Below are positions 25,580 through 38,176 of a stretch of DNA of 64,000 nucleotides, piece after piece. The number at the start of each line of letters is the position of its first letter. Within the stretch, counting starts at the first letter, position 1. The stretch is from Zhengitettix transpicula (lineage: Eukaryota; Arthropoda; Insecta; Orthoptera; Tetrigidae). The translations under genes and the position numbers were made by a program. Below the pieces are notes generated by a model. The model was not told the origin of the DNA. It saw nothing but the letters and a program-made list of their open reading frames with translations, and made no database searches. The stretch covers positions 67,012,139 through 67,076,138 of the forward strand of contig CM073595.1 in the NCBI GenBank assembly GCA_037074705.1. The letters are read 5' to 3'.

Positions 25580-28015
25580 AGTCATTTTATTATAATTACA
25601 CTCAACACTACGTAATTAAAATGTAAGGACGCATATTAAGTAAAGTATTGGAAACGGGTGAAGGGAAAATTCATAAAGGAGGTTATCCTTCCATGGCGAC
25701 GCTTTCCCCTTGTGGATCCTGGTGTTTTTGTGTATGTGCGTGTGTGTGCGGTGTCTACGCCTCTACGGTGAGTGTTCGGAGGGGGTCTGCTACCCCATTC
25801 TCTCCCTAGGGGCATCGTTGGAAAAAAAAACGAACAAAATGTCCCTGACAAGATCAGCAGAGAGAAGAAATACATAATTTTCATATACAATACTTACCCG
25901 TTCCTTTTTTTAATTTTGTTTTCCAAACCAACTTATTTCGTTTAAATTTTTTTCCAAAGCATGTTTCCTTTTTAATCACTGACATCACCAAAACTTGGCG
26001 TTGGTTTATTATAATTCCTGTCGCGAGGTTTTCTTTCACTCATTACATGTTCAACGTAATCCTTTTTTATTTGTTTACTGCCATGTTTCGTTCACCGCGA
26101 CGCGAAAGCTCAAGCAGTAAATTTATTTCATAGACTGATTTTAAAAGGTCAAATCTTCGTTATTGTTCTTATATTTAAAAATGAAGACTAACAGATTTTC
26201 TTTAGTTCTTTTTTCCTCCGGTCTTGCTTCGTAGATTGAAATATCTACCATTCACGGGAGTTGACACGTCACCAGAAGATGACGTCGCTATTTACCGTTT
26301 TCTGCTCATGGATAATTTTTTTATTAATTTTGACCCAGCATCAAAAACTGAGATAATTTACAGACGTATAATCTGTAACTTTAGTGAGTATAGCAATAGA
26401 AACAATAAAATAAAAATAGGAACACTTGTATGCTGATTGCATGGCAGCTTGTTAATCACGTGTTTCTTGAGGACGCTACTACGCCAAATGTCACACCATT
26501 TTCATGGGAAAATGCATGCAGCTGCTCTGTGTCTCGCTCTTTTTGTCACTGAAGTTGGTATTTGAAGTCCCTGGCGTATGCTCCAGATGTACGGCAAGTC
26601 TCTGACTTTGCACTCGGTATAATCACTTTAAAACGGCCATTCCGCGTGCTTTTTCTTTTCGTGTATTATATATGGTTATTTCACATATCTATTTACATAT
26701 TTTTTTCCACATTTTGTGTGTTTAATGACGGTCGGCCCCCAGCATTTTGAGAACAGACGCTACAGCCTAACGAAGATACCGTTTTCCGAGAATTTCTGAT
26801 GATCGCTTCACATCATTTCCTGTGTTCGAGTCTAAGAATATGGCACAGTAATCCGTAGGCTAGTTTAGGGTGCGGGACCCCTTCCTTTTATTCGAGTGAA
26901 TGTGGGAAAAATAAAGTTTGTGTATTCTATATGATGGCTTCAGAATTGACAATACGATGCAGATGAATGCGTACAATTGCCTCATAAGACTTTTCACGTT
27001 GTTAATAAATATGTTTTTCACTTAATGATTCTGGAACTTGTTCTTGTTTATACCATTGCAGTCTAATTATTACAAATTATTACAAAAATTTTCGTGTTAT
27101 GAAATCAAGTGATGAGTCGGTTTTGTAGAAACATATGGTTATTTTGTAGGTTATCAACAGAATAACGTGGCATAACTGTGTTATTTTCAATGGCAAGAAA
27201 AGACCTGACTTTCCGGAGGCAGATTAAAATTGACGATGTTTTAGAATTTTTTATATGAGAACGAAAAGAAATGCACCTTTTAAGTGAGAACGATTGATTA
27301 TGGCAGAGGATGTGAAGTTAGAATTTCCCGTTCTCCTGGAATCATGAAAGTAGTTGGTGACGAGGGTCCCACGGCATTTCCTTTACACACCCCTGGGACG
27401 AAGCGGAGGCAAAAAGAGTGACTTTGTGAAAAATAAATTGCGATAACCATTTGTCGGTCGGAAAAGTAATGGCGACTGTTTTTTTGCGTCTTATGGGGTT
27501 ATCATCACGATGACTTTTTGTAATAGGGTACATCAGTGACTCTCTTGTTGATCTGTTTGCTGAGTGAGCGTTGGAAAAGTTCTGTGTAATCTTGCCTCGC
27601 CAAATGTGTTCATCTACAGTAGAGATTTTGTTGTTTTTTCGGACAAATGTAATTTACAGTGTTTTTAATTTAAGCATGCAAAAATAAAAGGTTAGGTGCT
27701 AAACGGTATCCTTCTACTCCAAAGGAAATCTGAATACAAGTTTTCTTGTTACAAAAATGGAATATATATTTATATTGATCCGTAACTCATTGAGTATTTG
27801 CAATTATTAAGAAATAGATATAGTAAATTGGATTTGTAAGTGTTGTTGATGTTGAAGGTCTTCAATACTCTCATGAAACTATTGTGTAAAAATTGATAAA
27901 AAGGAAAAAAAATTAAAAATTACGTTTACTATCGGTTAAGGGGTGATTTAATGTCTTTGTTAATTTTTTTTGGGGGGGGCTGACGTCCTCTGTGCATTTT
28001 AGTCTAATGTGATAT
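25580..28015. other. Intergenic, no gene seen
   Basis: AT-rich with scattered short frames, none with recognisable domains. A TGTGGGAAA word near 26892 is of a kind expected by chance. Confidence 0.5.
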
Positions 28016-28021
28016 GTTTAC

Positions 28022-28054
28022 CTGATGAGGTCCTCGAAACGTGGAGGAAACGTC
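28022..28054 (+). ncRNA. Hammerhead-ribozyme-like motif
   Basis: The exact core CTGATGA (28022-28028) is followed by a minimal helix II (GG TCC TC, one G-C and one G-U pair). The core GAA then precedes a helix III in which ACGT (28039-28042) pairs with ACGT (28050-28053) around a 7-base loop, ending in C (28054) as the expected cleavage position. Helix I is not evident: the flanks do not pair well. Penelope-like and other retroelements are known to carry hammerheads, so this may be the remnant of one. Without helix I it is unlikely to be an efficient ribozyme in cis. Confidence 0.35.
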
Positions 28055-28375
28055 TATTATATTGTAATGAATTAACTTAATTTTTAGATTATATACTGTC
28101 TATATACGGCCATTAATTTATTTAGTTCGTCTTATTCTGGGATTTCAGACTGTGAAGCGTGTCCTAATGTCTATATTTATATATTAATCAATTTAAATAT
28201 CACTTACATCCGATTCCGTTAACAAGAATTATGTACATGTTACGACTTACTCTTTTTGTAACGGAATATCGTTGTTAATGTGAAGATACGTTTCTTTAAA
28301 GGTCGGTGATGAAGCACACACCTTGTGTTACGAAAATAATGAAATTATGTGCTTGTGTAAAATCAGACCTTTAAA

Positions 28376-28675
28376 TTAGCTCTTGATTGCTGAATGTGCA
28401 CAAAATCCTTTTGTGATCAGTTTCATTAATACCTCTCGAGACTCCTCATGGATGAGAGCCAAGAAAGCGGCTTTGGCTTTGGGCAGGTCTTCCATGAGGT
28501 GAATGGGCGTGACCTCATGCACCTGTAAATCTTTCACCTCATACCTGCAATGGGTCACCCGGACCTTTACAGGTTCCTGGTTCGAGTCCAGAAACAAGAA
28601 ACACTTCGGAGCACATCTGTCTCTTTCCTTTCCACACAAATTGTTGTACGTCACATCCTTACTCGTGAATCATTC
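28376..28675 (-). CDS. Unidentified open frame, possible 3' exon or gene relic
   Basis: A minus-strand frame of about 100 codons runs from a stop near 28676 to a TAA at 28376-28378. It is noticeably richer in G+C than its surroundings and reads like genuine protein (for example VKVRVTHCRYEVKDLQVHEV and LMEDLPKAKAAFLALIHEES). There is no ATG near its start, so it would have to be a spliced terminal exon or a fragment. Acceptor-like sites (TTGCAG, TTTACAG) lie inside it. I recognise no domain with confidence. No partner exon was found. Confidence 0.35.
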
Positions 28676-28756
28676 TCTCATTAGGGTATTATATCTAAGC
28701 AGCTGTAAATAAAAATGTCATAATTTTTATCATAAAAATAATTTTTATTTATGTAA

Positions 28757-29240
28757 TAGCTGAGTACCCGGCGTTGTCCAGGTATTCATTTAAATTAACC
28801 CCGGAGTAGGAATTGGTAAACATTTCATTTAACCAGCATCAACAGTGCCAGTGTTATGAAATTCACCCATTTACGTTCCCCTCCGCGACCTAACCCCTCT
28901 GCATCTAACTTCAAATAAACCAGGATGATGACTGACGGTATTCGGGAATTCTCCTACTACATAAAATAAAAGTGTCTAAAAAATCACGACGAATTACAAC
29001 AGTAAAAAACACTCGATAACTTAATAAATATGAAACTGTATCAGATACCGTAAAGGAGTAAAGAAAAATAACCCTTAACTAAATAGAGACCACAATATAC
29101 AATAAGAAAATAAAAAAATTATCCGAGTGACTTTTTCTCAAACGCGTCCACCTCCACGAAGAGGAACATAAAATTTCATCAACCACCACCGTTGCATTTT
29201 GGAGTTGAAATTAGACACATAAAATTATATAATGATATCT
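28757..29240 (-). mobile_element. Helitron-like repeat, copy g
   Basis: On the minus strand the 3' end reads ACCTGG/ACAACG/CCGGGT then ACTCAGCTA. The hairpin stem keeps pairing through a G-U substitution relative to other copies. Body blocks ('gatgatgactgacggtattc', 'gtccacctccacgaa', 'aaaatttcatcaaccacc') match the 12.2-kb copy. The 5' part is missing. Confidence 0.65.
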
Positions 29241-29244
29241 TTGA

Positions 29245-29945
29245 ATTGAATATAAGTACATATATATTTAGGTGTATGTGTATTTTATAATTATCGATAT
29301 ATATAAATAAACATTCGTGGAATATTCCGATAGGAAATGACGCACTGTTTGTTGAAAACGTTATTGTCATTATTCTTTAGTATTTACATAAGTAACCAGT
29401 GTCAAAATATATTCATGTCAATCAATAAATAAATCAGCAACGGAATGTATTTTCTGGGGGTTTGGCCTTTGTCAAGCTGAGCTCTAGAATTAAGTTCGCC
29501 GCGTCCTGCGAGTAATTGGTTCCAGTTAAAACTGCCTTCTGAGAACCGTTTCAAATCTAGTCATGAAAATAGAACAATATTCAATTTAACGATGGTTGTC
29601 TGCAAACGTTGCAAAAGTACCACGGTGATTAATATCGTGATGTACATGTATATCATGCCGTTCGTCAACGTGGCATTTTCTACAGCACTTTTACGTTACT
29701 TCACTAGCTTATTGTGCACAATTCTTTCATTAACCAATGATGATTCTTGAATTACAAAACACATTCATCAATTCTTATCTCCTTATAGACCGCTAATTAT
29801 TCAGCTACTCGTTTATGGAACTACTGTGTGATTAGTTGATATTATTTATTTGGCCAAAGATCTTTCATTCGTTAAGGGTGCGTAATTGTACCTTAACAGT
29901 TTACTCTACTTACCGTAAGAGTGACTGTGAAACAGAGGTGTCTTT
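29245..29945. other. Intergenic, no gene seen
   Basis: No recognisable feature. Confidence 0.5.
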
Positions 29946-29949
29946 TATA

Positions 29950-30058
29950 TATTATATCCTACTAGGTGAGTTTCCGAGTTGCAGAAACCTTCAACTCACC
30001 AAAGTTTCGTCGCAATCGAATAAATTATTAAGGAATGCATAGGGGACAGAGACAGACA

Positions 30059-30062
<4 letters not shown>
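29950..30062 (-). mobile_element. Helitron-like repeat, 5' end fragment
   Basis: Carries the 5'-end block of the family ('gtcgcaatcga', 'atgcataggggacagag', 'agacattcatatata') on the minus strand and merges into a TA microsatellite. Confidence 0.5.
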
Positions 30063-30103
<41 letters not shown>

Positions 30104-30130
30104 CGAGCATATATATATATATATATATAT
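30062..30130. repeat. (TA)n microsatellite
   Basis: Two TA runs (about 36 and 22 bases) separated by a short TTTATATCGAGC interruption. Confidence 0.9.
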
Positions 30131-30599
30131 GGATATCGAGCTGATAACGAAATAACCTCATCGTTAACAAAAATTCGTTAGTATTTATGGAGGTTATGCA
30201 TTTTTTCGTGCACCTTCTTTAAAAAAAATTCGGAACATGTTTGTAAATTAATCTGGCTTGTTAATCACAACTACGCGTCTCTTTAAGGTTTAGTGTTTCA
30301 TCGCGACCAGGAAATTCGATACCATTTTTCACGATAATTTTTTATTAAATTCACGTACTCGATCCAGATATTGGATTCCGCAGTGTAGATACTGCGATTT
30401 GCGGTCTATAGAAAACAAACTTTATAATTTCTAGCACTACGTAGGTGGTAGAATCATGTTGGTAATGTGAATCATCGGGGTTCCAACGGGAAATAGGATT
30501 TTCCCAATATATATACGTAAAATAAATACTGAAATGGAATTATGCAACAAATACACATTGAAACTTAAAAATTTGCACATATTTTCTGGAATTTTATGT

Positions 30600-30835
30600 T
30601 TTTTTATAACTCTATTAGTTCAAAATCTGCTCATGAGGCAATAAGTAATATGTATTATTTACAGATAATAATAATACAATAATCTTGTGAAGGAAGGTTC
30701 CATTAAACACTCTACATATATGTACATTCTTGTCAGGGACAAGTATAGTTATGATTACATTAATTTTCCAGAATGTGTCTACACAATTTTTAGTCAAAAC
30801 GTGTTGGCAGTTCTGATGATTTGAGTTTAGACAAT
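30600..30835 (-). mobile_element. Jockey-type LINE 3' UTR fragment
   Basis: Second copy of the 3' end of the LINE at 8600-9205. Shared blocks on the plus strand are 'gaggcaataagtaatatgta', 'tttacagat' and 'aataataatacaat', 'tgtacattctt' and 'caaaacgtgttgg'. No RT-coding sequence remains, as expected for a severely 5'-truncated LINE copy. Confidence 0.65.
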
Positions 30836-30839
30836 GGTA

Positions 30840-32620
30840 CCTGGTAAACGCATATCACTATTGCGTTGAGAATATGTTAAATGTATAATTATGATATTTC
30901 CACTGCTGAGATATTGTGTGCAGGAGGCTCGCATTCCCTCGTTCCAGGTTCCAGGCAGGCTTCTCCCTCCAGCTCCTCCCCAAAGCACGTCGCTTCTTAT
31001 AATGCAAATTGTTTCCTTTACCTGGAACTACTGTTGGGGCCGTCATTCGTTCAGGGCTCACACAAATCTGACAAGTGTTTTCTGTACCGGTCTCACAAGA
31101 TATTACGTCATACTTCACAGTGATAATGGTCTCTGAAGACACCAATTTACGACAGTACAGGCGGAATATTCCTTTCACGAATTAATAGCATAGAATCAGG
31201 TTGTTGTAAAAAGCAACGAACTTGATCCTCAACCAGAGGATTGCATGAAAGTTGAGCAGATAATCTGTCTACTACAGATCAATTTTGTGTGGCTGTACGA
31301 AATACTGACTAGAGAATGAAAGAGAATTTTATAAATGTCGAAGACAAAATAGATACACCTTAGTTGAGCAGATTTTGGGACAAAATAAACACAGTGTGTA
31401 TTGAAACCTATTAAATGTAAGCTGATTGAGCTCATTTCAAAAAAAAAATAATGGGAGTATTGGAAATTTATAACACTATCATTTTTGGATTTACGAGCTG
31501 TAATGCACATGGTTCTTATTGTAACACAGACAATTAATTATGTTCCTAGTTCTTCACAGAATTATGTAGATGATATAAAAATAACACGGAAGCAGCGATA
31601 CATCCACATCATAAAGATAAAGTTACATAGAAAATATATAAAATATTTACTTTAGATAAGAAGTTTCAGCTCATAGGCCTATATATTCCAAATATTTTCA
31701 ATGAGCTTCGATCACTGATTTTGCTAAGAGTACGCCGACTAAGCTTTTACTGTATGATTATATTATATATATTCCCTGCAATTATGTTCAACTTATTATA
31801 ATTAGTATTTTCGCTTTAATGTCTGGAGCTAATCCTTTCTTATTATTTAGATTTTTTAGGTATTCCATTGTCTGCGAATAGAAAAGTGAGTAAGAAAAAG
31901 ACAGAAAAGGGAAAAATAAATCTAAATAATAATATTACCTCACCATTATCAACAAATTTCAAATCCAGATTAATCCTTCCTTCCCGGTCGGTCACTTTAT
32001 TCCGCTTTTTTTTTTTTAGAATATATACATTTCTCCGTAGTCACCAATACAGAATGAATACAAAAGAGTTTCAAGTAACTATTTTCAGAAATTTTACAAC
32101 TTTAATTGTTTTGATCTGCTTAATTTTAAACAATTTTATTTGCCACCACCTCACGCTCAGTTGACTTTTATTTCTCAACAAAGATTTAACCTGTAAGCTG
32201 TGAATTGATAGTGATGGTCGCTTTTATATCAACTCCACGAATAATATCTGTATTTTAATCAACAATTTTTACACAACAAAACAGCCAATTTGACAGGAAA
32301 AATATGTTTAAATTAACCAAAACAAAAAATGAAGATATGAAATGTCTAATATAACTTTAAATTCAGTAGAAATATCACATCTTTATTATTGTATTTGGTT
32401 AATTATTATACATTTTTTCTGACAAATTCGCTTTTTTCTGCATATTAAATTATATTAAATTATAATTGTCAGATTATGTAAGTGAACAGGTGAAAGCCCA
32501 TGAACTATTCCAGACATGTACCGAAATATTTGCTTATTGTCTATTTGCCTCTATTTTGGTTAAGGATCATGATTGACCTACACATAGATTGTATTTTAGA
32601 CAGTTGTGGTTATTAAATAA

Positions 32621-32658
<38 letters not shown>

Positions 32659-34300
32659 AAAATTATTAAACTCTCGAAGTGAATTTTTAATTACTTATAA
32701 TACCTTATTCTTGTTTATAAAGAAGTAGTCTAAAAATTTCAAGCAGTTATTTCCTGATCTTGGGAACGAATAAGCCCCCATTATCAGCGTTTATGTTTAA
32801 TTATATGTAGGTACTTTCTTTTGTAACCGTACTTTCATTCTGATTTGATAACAAAAGGGTATCAACCAATCGTCTTCATAATTATCCCAATTAATATTCA
32901 ATTGTGATTTATCTCCAATTAGATAGTATTAATTTGTGGTGATTCGTCACAAAACCTAATTTATTTGTTTCCACAATACTGAAATAATATTTTGTTGAGG
33001 CTTGATTTGTCCCAGTTGCCGCTATTTCAATTCCCGTAGGAAAATAAACCGCGTCCATGTCTTGAGATGATAAGATAGTCAGCTTAAGGTGAACGCCATC
33101 CAAGGCATGCTCAGGATCCTGAGTATCACGATATTCCTTCCAGCTGACCTCCAGGAACGCTGAGCCACGCCCTCACTCCAAGGTTAAAACAGCCAGTTCT
33201 GGCTATTAGTCATTAACAAAGGGAGATTCATTCCTTCATAGATTCAGAAATGGGACTACGTTAAGTTATGAATAATACTGATGAGCCAGTCGAAACTAAT
33301 GTGAAGAGCAGACAGAGCGAGGAAGTTGTGAAGGCTATGTCTGTAAAAATGTACACGTTAAAATAATAACAATGCAGTTTCATTAAAAAAAATTCCTAGC
33401 CGAAATATCATCCAAGTCTTTATTAAAAAAGATTCGAACTAATCTGCATGTAAAATTGGACAGACTTACTGTTGCACTGCAACACGTCCAGGCTCCTCAT
33501 CAATAACAATATTGTTTTAATCCCAGATTTTTGTCGGTGGATGACTTCAAGATTAACTTTTTATAAAAATCAAAACTTCGATTGGAAAAGCTCAATCGTT
33601 GTTCTGTATGGAACATACATGGACGTGTGTCGAATTTAGCAGCATGATTTTAAATTATTGTTGTAATGATATCTTTGGAAAACTATCTCAAGATTTAGAA
33701 CCCTCCGAATTCTGCTTTGTTCACTTAATTGTTTCATCAGTTCACCGTGGAAGTTTCGATTTTTTTTTGCAAAAGTAATTACATCGCCTGTATAATATTT
33801 AAAAGTATTTTATCATTGTATAATGTCTAGAAATTAATCAATTACGGCCGGTCGGAATATTTAGAGAATGAGTTGGCATTTGGCAAGAAAGCAATAAAAT
33901 AAGAAATATATAATAGATAATGTTGTTTTCTCAAATTATCATTCTTACTGTTAAAAAGTTGTTTTGAAAAATATTGTAATGGTAACAAAAATTACCCAAT
34001 GTCTATATGTAATTAAATAAACATTTGGAGTACATTTCTGTTCTAGGATCTTTGAAACAACACTCCAGTTCTTCATAGTAAATGAATTGTTCATCATGAT
34101 ATTTCGTGTAATTACCATCGAGTGTTTAATACAACATCAAAGAAACAAAACGATATGGCAGCATTATTTTCGGTTCCGTGCTGTGTTTACAAATGACACC
34201 AAGAAAATATGTATGTAATACTAAAATTTATTCTGGTTTTCAAGTTAAAATAAATAGTGGTATTATTGGCATATTTAAAGCTCATCTGGGTACTGTTTTT
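30840..34300. other. Intergenic with a TA microsatellite
   Basis: No gene recognised. Two overlapping plus frames and a minus frame near 30.86-31.18 kb have no known domain. The TA repeat is listed separately. Confidence 0.45.
32622..32653. repeat. (TA)n microsatellite
   Basis: About 16 TA units. Confidence 0.9.
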
Positions 34301-34312
34301 TTTTTCTTGCAG

Positions 34313-34350
34313 GAAACAAGTCACGTGACAGACGTGTAAAATTTAAAGAG
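34313..34350 (+). CDS. Candidate 38-nt micro-exon of an unknown gene
   Basis: A near-ideal acceptor (T-rich tract, then CTTGCAG ending at 34312) and an ideal donor (GAG|GTAAGT at 34350/34351) bracket 38 bases. Two frames contain stops. The third is open: two bases complete a preceding codon, then NKSRDRRVKFKE follows and the exon ends in phase 0. The peptide is strongly basic. No other exon was recognised nearby, and the Notch-like gene starts 11 kb downstream, so the parent gene is unknown. Chance pairing of good splice sites is the main alternative. Confidence 0.35.
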
Positions 34351-34750
34351 GTAAGTTTAGTAACATCCTTTGCCCATCTCAAACCTCATACATGTTATCA
34401 AAGATCCGAATGCTAGTTACCCACTCAGGAAATACAAATAAACTCAAATCGCTTAAATTAATATACTACGATGTTGAAGGATGTAACTTGAATTGTTTTT
34501 ATAATTTCTTTTATATATCTAACAGATAATTAATATTTTTATAATTGCTATATTTATTATAGTTTCTCAAAACTGTCATACTTATACTTAATTTCTGTAA
34601 TAAAAAATCGTATACTGGTAGTGGTTTAGTTTTTTGCGAATTAAATTTTTCAGAGTAAGACAAAAATAATGTGATTGTATTGCAAAAAAAAATATTATGA
34701 ATATTGATTATATGTTTTATATTCAGTTATTAAGAACGCTGGTAATCGAA

Positions 34751-34823
34751 GCCCGGATAGCTCAGTCGGTAGAGCATTAGGCTTTTAACCTAAGGGTCCA
34801 GGGTTCAAGTCCCTGTTCGGGCG
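34751..34823 (+). tRNA. tRNA-Lys (anticodon UUU)
   Basis: A 73-base gene with a complete cloverleaf. The acceptor stem is GCCCGGA/TTCGGGC with one G-U pair. The A box is intact (TAGCTCAGTCGG), the anticodon loop is CTTTTAA with anticodon TTT at 34784-34786, and the T arm reads CAGGGTTCAAGTCCCTG with a canonical B box. The discriminator base is G. There is no intron and no encoded CCA, as usual for a eukaryotic nuclear tRNA. A T run beginning at 34828 serves as RNA polymerase III terminator. It closely matches insect tRNA-Lys(UUU) apart from the anticodon stem. It is solitary, with no neighbouring tRNA gene. Confidence 0.97.
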
Positions 34824-34827
34824 AATA

Positions 34828-34834
34828 TTTTTTT
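34828..34834 (+). terminator. RNA polymerase III terminator of tRNA-Lys
   Basis: Run of seven T residues starting five bases after the tRNA 3' end. Confidence 0.85.
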
Positions 34835-34839
34835 AAAAT

Positions 34840-35460
34840 GAAAAGTCCGTGAACATGTGACCAACCCCACAATTATACTAAATTTTTCTTTTATAATGTG
34901 AAACCGCGTGTCCAACTAGTCATTACAAACATTTTACTGCCTTTACGTTATTTTCCAAACATGTTTTACTTCGCTTTCTACCTCTCTTAACTACAATTCT
35001 TCGGTAATGATTCACACACTGAAGTAAAATAAGGAAGCATGAAATATTTCCATTTATTATGTGTAAGTGATAGTTGTCATTAGAAAAAATCTCATATATT
35101 TTATTCACAATTTCAATAGATAGCTATGTATTTAAAACCCTTACTTACATGAACAAATATTTTTTTTAATGTCAATGCAATAGCAATATTCAATTTTAAA
35201 AAACTACTACTTTCAAAAAATGTTAAGTAAATTCTGTAATCTTATTCGTGGCATTTACCGATATTCAAAAATATATTTTTATTACGTTGAACATGTTATA
35301 AGTTGTCAAAAATGTGAGTACTAGCTGTGTATATGAAGGTTTTTAAAACGGAAAGTTACTTGGCGATCGTTCTATTTCATCGTTCGTTTATGTGCCTAAA
35401 TTTTTCTCATATACAAGGGTCCGTATTAACAATCTTAAGAGTTAATGGTTAAAATTCTAG
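34840..35460. other. Intergenic, no gene seen
   Basis: AT-rich, no recognisable feature. Confidence 0.5.
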
Positions 35461-35464
35461 AATT

Positions 35465-36048
35465 TCAACTGCAAAAGGCAAGGGAGGGAAGCACCTTTAC
35501 CGTGCGGGTGGTGGTGGAAGGCGTTTACATGAAAAACAATGCAAAAAAGACCGATATTATTGTCGATTCTGGGATTATAGGAGCCGCTGAGTTTAATCAC
35601 GGTGGTTGATGAAATTTTATGTTCCTTTTCGTGGAGGTAGACATGGTTGAGAAAAGGTTACCCGGAGTAGTTTTGACCCCCTTAAGTTATCGGGTAATTT
35701 TTTCATATTCTTAGGGTGCCAGCTATATTTTGGTCTCTATTTAGTTAACGGTTGCATTTCTTTACTCCTTTGAGGTATCTGGAATAGTTTTAAACTTTAT
35801 TATCGATTATTTTTACTGTTCTAATTCTTCGTGATTTTTTAAACACTTTTATTTCATGTACTAGGAGGTTTCCCGAATAATGGTTTATTTGAAGTTAGAT
35901 GCTTAGGGGTTAGGTCGGGGAGGGGAACGTAAATGGGTGAATTTCATAACACTGGCGCTGTTGATGCTGGTTAAACGAAATGCTTAGTGTCGAATCAATT
36001 CCGGTTTAATTTAAATAAATATCCGGGTAACGACGGGCACTTAGATAG
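35465..36048 (+). mobile_element. Helitron-like repeat, copy h
   Basis: Plus-oriented copy ending TCCGGGTAACGACGGGCAC then TTAGATAG. Its body is the reverse complement of the 12.2- and 28.8-kb copies ('ggtggttgatgaaattttat', 'ggtagacatggttgagaaaa', 'aatttcataacactggc'). No open frame. Confidence 0.6.
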
Positions 36049-36054
36049 TAATTA

Positions 36055-38170
36055 TATAAAAATCAAAACCAATAACAGTCTGAAATTAATTATTTATTCA
36101 TTAATTGGAGATGTTGACTTATAAAGTGATATTCATCTTTTATAACATTAAAACACGTCATTCCTATATTTAATTACATTCTAAAACCATTAAAAAATTC
36201 TCCGACAACTAGTTGTAAGCAACGACATCATCCATGAAGACCTGCGCGTCCTTACAGTTCAAGAACCACCAAACACCACGACAAAATAGACCATCCAAAT
36301 TCGCTACTGGAAGAACTTGTTCTGAGGATGCAAACCTCACCAGGACACATGTAATTTCACTTGCCAACAAATTAGATTATAGAATGTATTTAAAAAATTC
36401 TCATTTCTAATTAATTCATATATAAAAAAATCTTTTGACATGAAGTTAACTTCCCCTCTGCACCGGAAGTGTCGCATGAAATTTAATATAGGATGCCCAC
36501 TGCTGACACAAACACTTGAAATTCATTAGCTATCAGTGATTCACTCGGCGAATACGAATCGCAGACACAAGCACTAATGAACACACTTGATAAGTGCCTG
36601 TACCTAGCTCTGTTGTAAACGAGATAAGAAACTGCTGAGTTCTAAGCGACCGGAAATGCAGAATAGTCAGGTCTCACACAGACCACGAGTGTCTTCACAC
36701 GTTCTTTCTCTCTCAGCCGCTAGGACACAATACACACGTTCTTTCTTCACCCCCGCCAAAGTATGGCCGATACAGTAACATCGACTGCTTGTAACAGGGT
36801 ATCCTAATGGACTGACTGCAACCGTATGACATTCGTTAGCCATCCACCAAAGTTATTACAATAACATCATCATTATTTCAAATTAAATAACGATTACATG
36901 GTGTCTCGTCTGACTTGGAGTAGAATCGTCGTCTCTCTGTGAATGAACCAAGTAGATTCACGTGAGTCCCAGTTGCGGAGTCAGTGCTTGCTGTATGGAA
37001 AATGATACGTATTCTCCTCTCTCTCACTAAACTGTCTGTGGTCCTTCCAGAACTCACATTCATTTACAAATCAGACACTGAAAACAGGAATAGTATCTCC
37101 GAAATGATTAACAATGTTGAATTTGCTGCATTTGTTTAGTTCTGGGTTATTTATTATGGTTATTCTGAATAAGTTTACGGTATTCTATCGAGTAGTAAAT
37201 AGTTTTATGTAGCAGATAGCTTTCCATTTCGAAATTTTAGGGATTGATTACAACTTATATGTACGGCCAGTTTTTAGTTTCAAGGGCATTCGTTTTCGCC
37301 TAAGAAGCTTGATTTTGGGTTGGTATTCCAATGCGTACATTTCCTAATAAAAAAAAATTATCCGTGCTCACTACTTTCTGCTAAATTTGGTGAGACACTG
37401 CAATATGCGTACTTAAAAACATTATTATTAAAGATTCAATTTCACGGGCAGTTTTCAGTTATTTTGTATTTTCTAAGAAATCCTTTCCACGACATTCAGA
37501 GTATAAATGTTTTGAGAAGCCACATGGACTAGTCTTGTTTCCGGCACTTGAACGTTGGATTCTGATGAAGTGGTTTACCGCGGTTTCCGATTTCCCGCTG
37601 ACAAGGAAATATGGTTATCTATTTACCGTCTAATGGATTGGGATGTATCCCTAACTTCTGCCCTCTAGTAATTATTATTGTACGAAATGGCAAATAGTTT
37701 ATACGTGTTACAATTTAATTTCCTTTACCCATTTTGACAATAAGCAACATACTTCATGAATACTTTAAATGAATTAATTGTTTACGATTGAACTTTACTT
37801 CGATTTGAATTTTTAAAATCGTTCATGAGCTTTTAGTAGACGTTTAAATTTTGTTGGTTCATTTTCAACTTTTGCATAACTTTAACTTAAATTCTTGGAG
37901 GTAACTCCAATACATCTACAGCTAAATTATTATGCTTAATGGTTCTGTCTACCGAGATGACTATGATTTTGTTGATAATTTCATTTAATGACTTTTTCCC
38001 CGTAAAAGCAGCCTGGTTTTCTCCTTCTTTTGCCGTAACAATTGCCACAATAATTGTTCGACTTTTCCCTGCCTTTGATATTTTATTATTATTAGTCCTT
38101 ATTTATAGTCGCATGAACCATTAAGGTCATGAGTTGCTCCTTCTGTTACCCTGTTTACATCTTTACAGCT
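36055..38170. other. Intergenic, no gene seen
   Basis: No exon or RNA gene recognised. A 13-base word CACACGTTCTTTC occurs twice (near 36697 and 36735), within a stretch that may be an unclassified repeat. Confidence 0.4.
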
Positions 38171-38176
38171 TAATTA

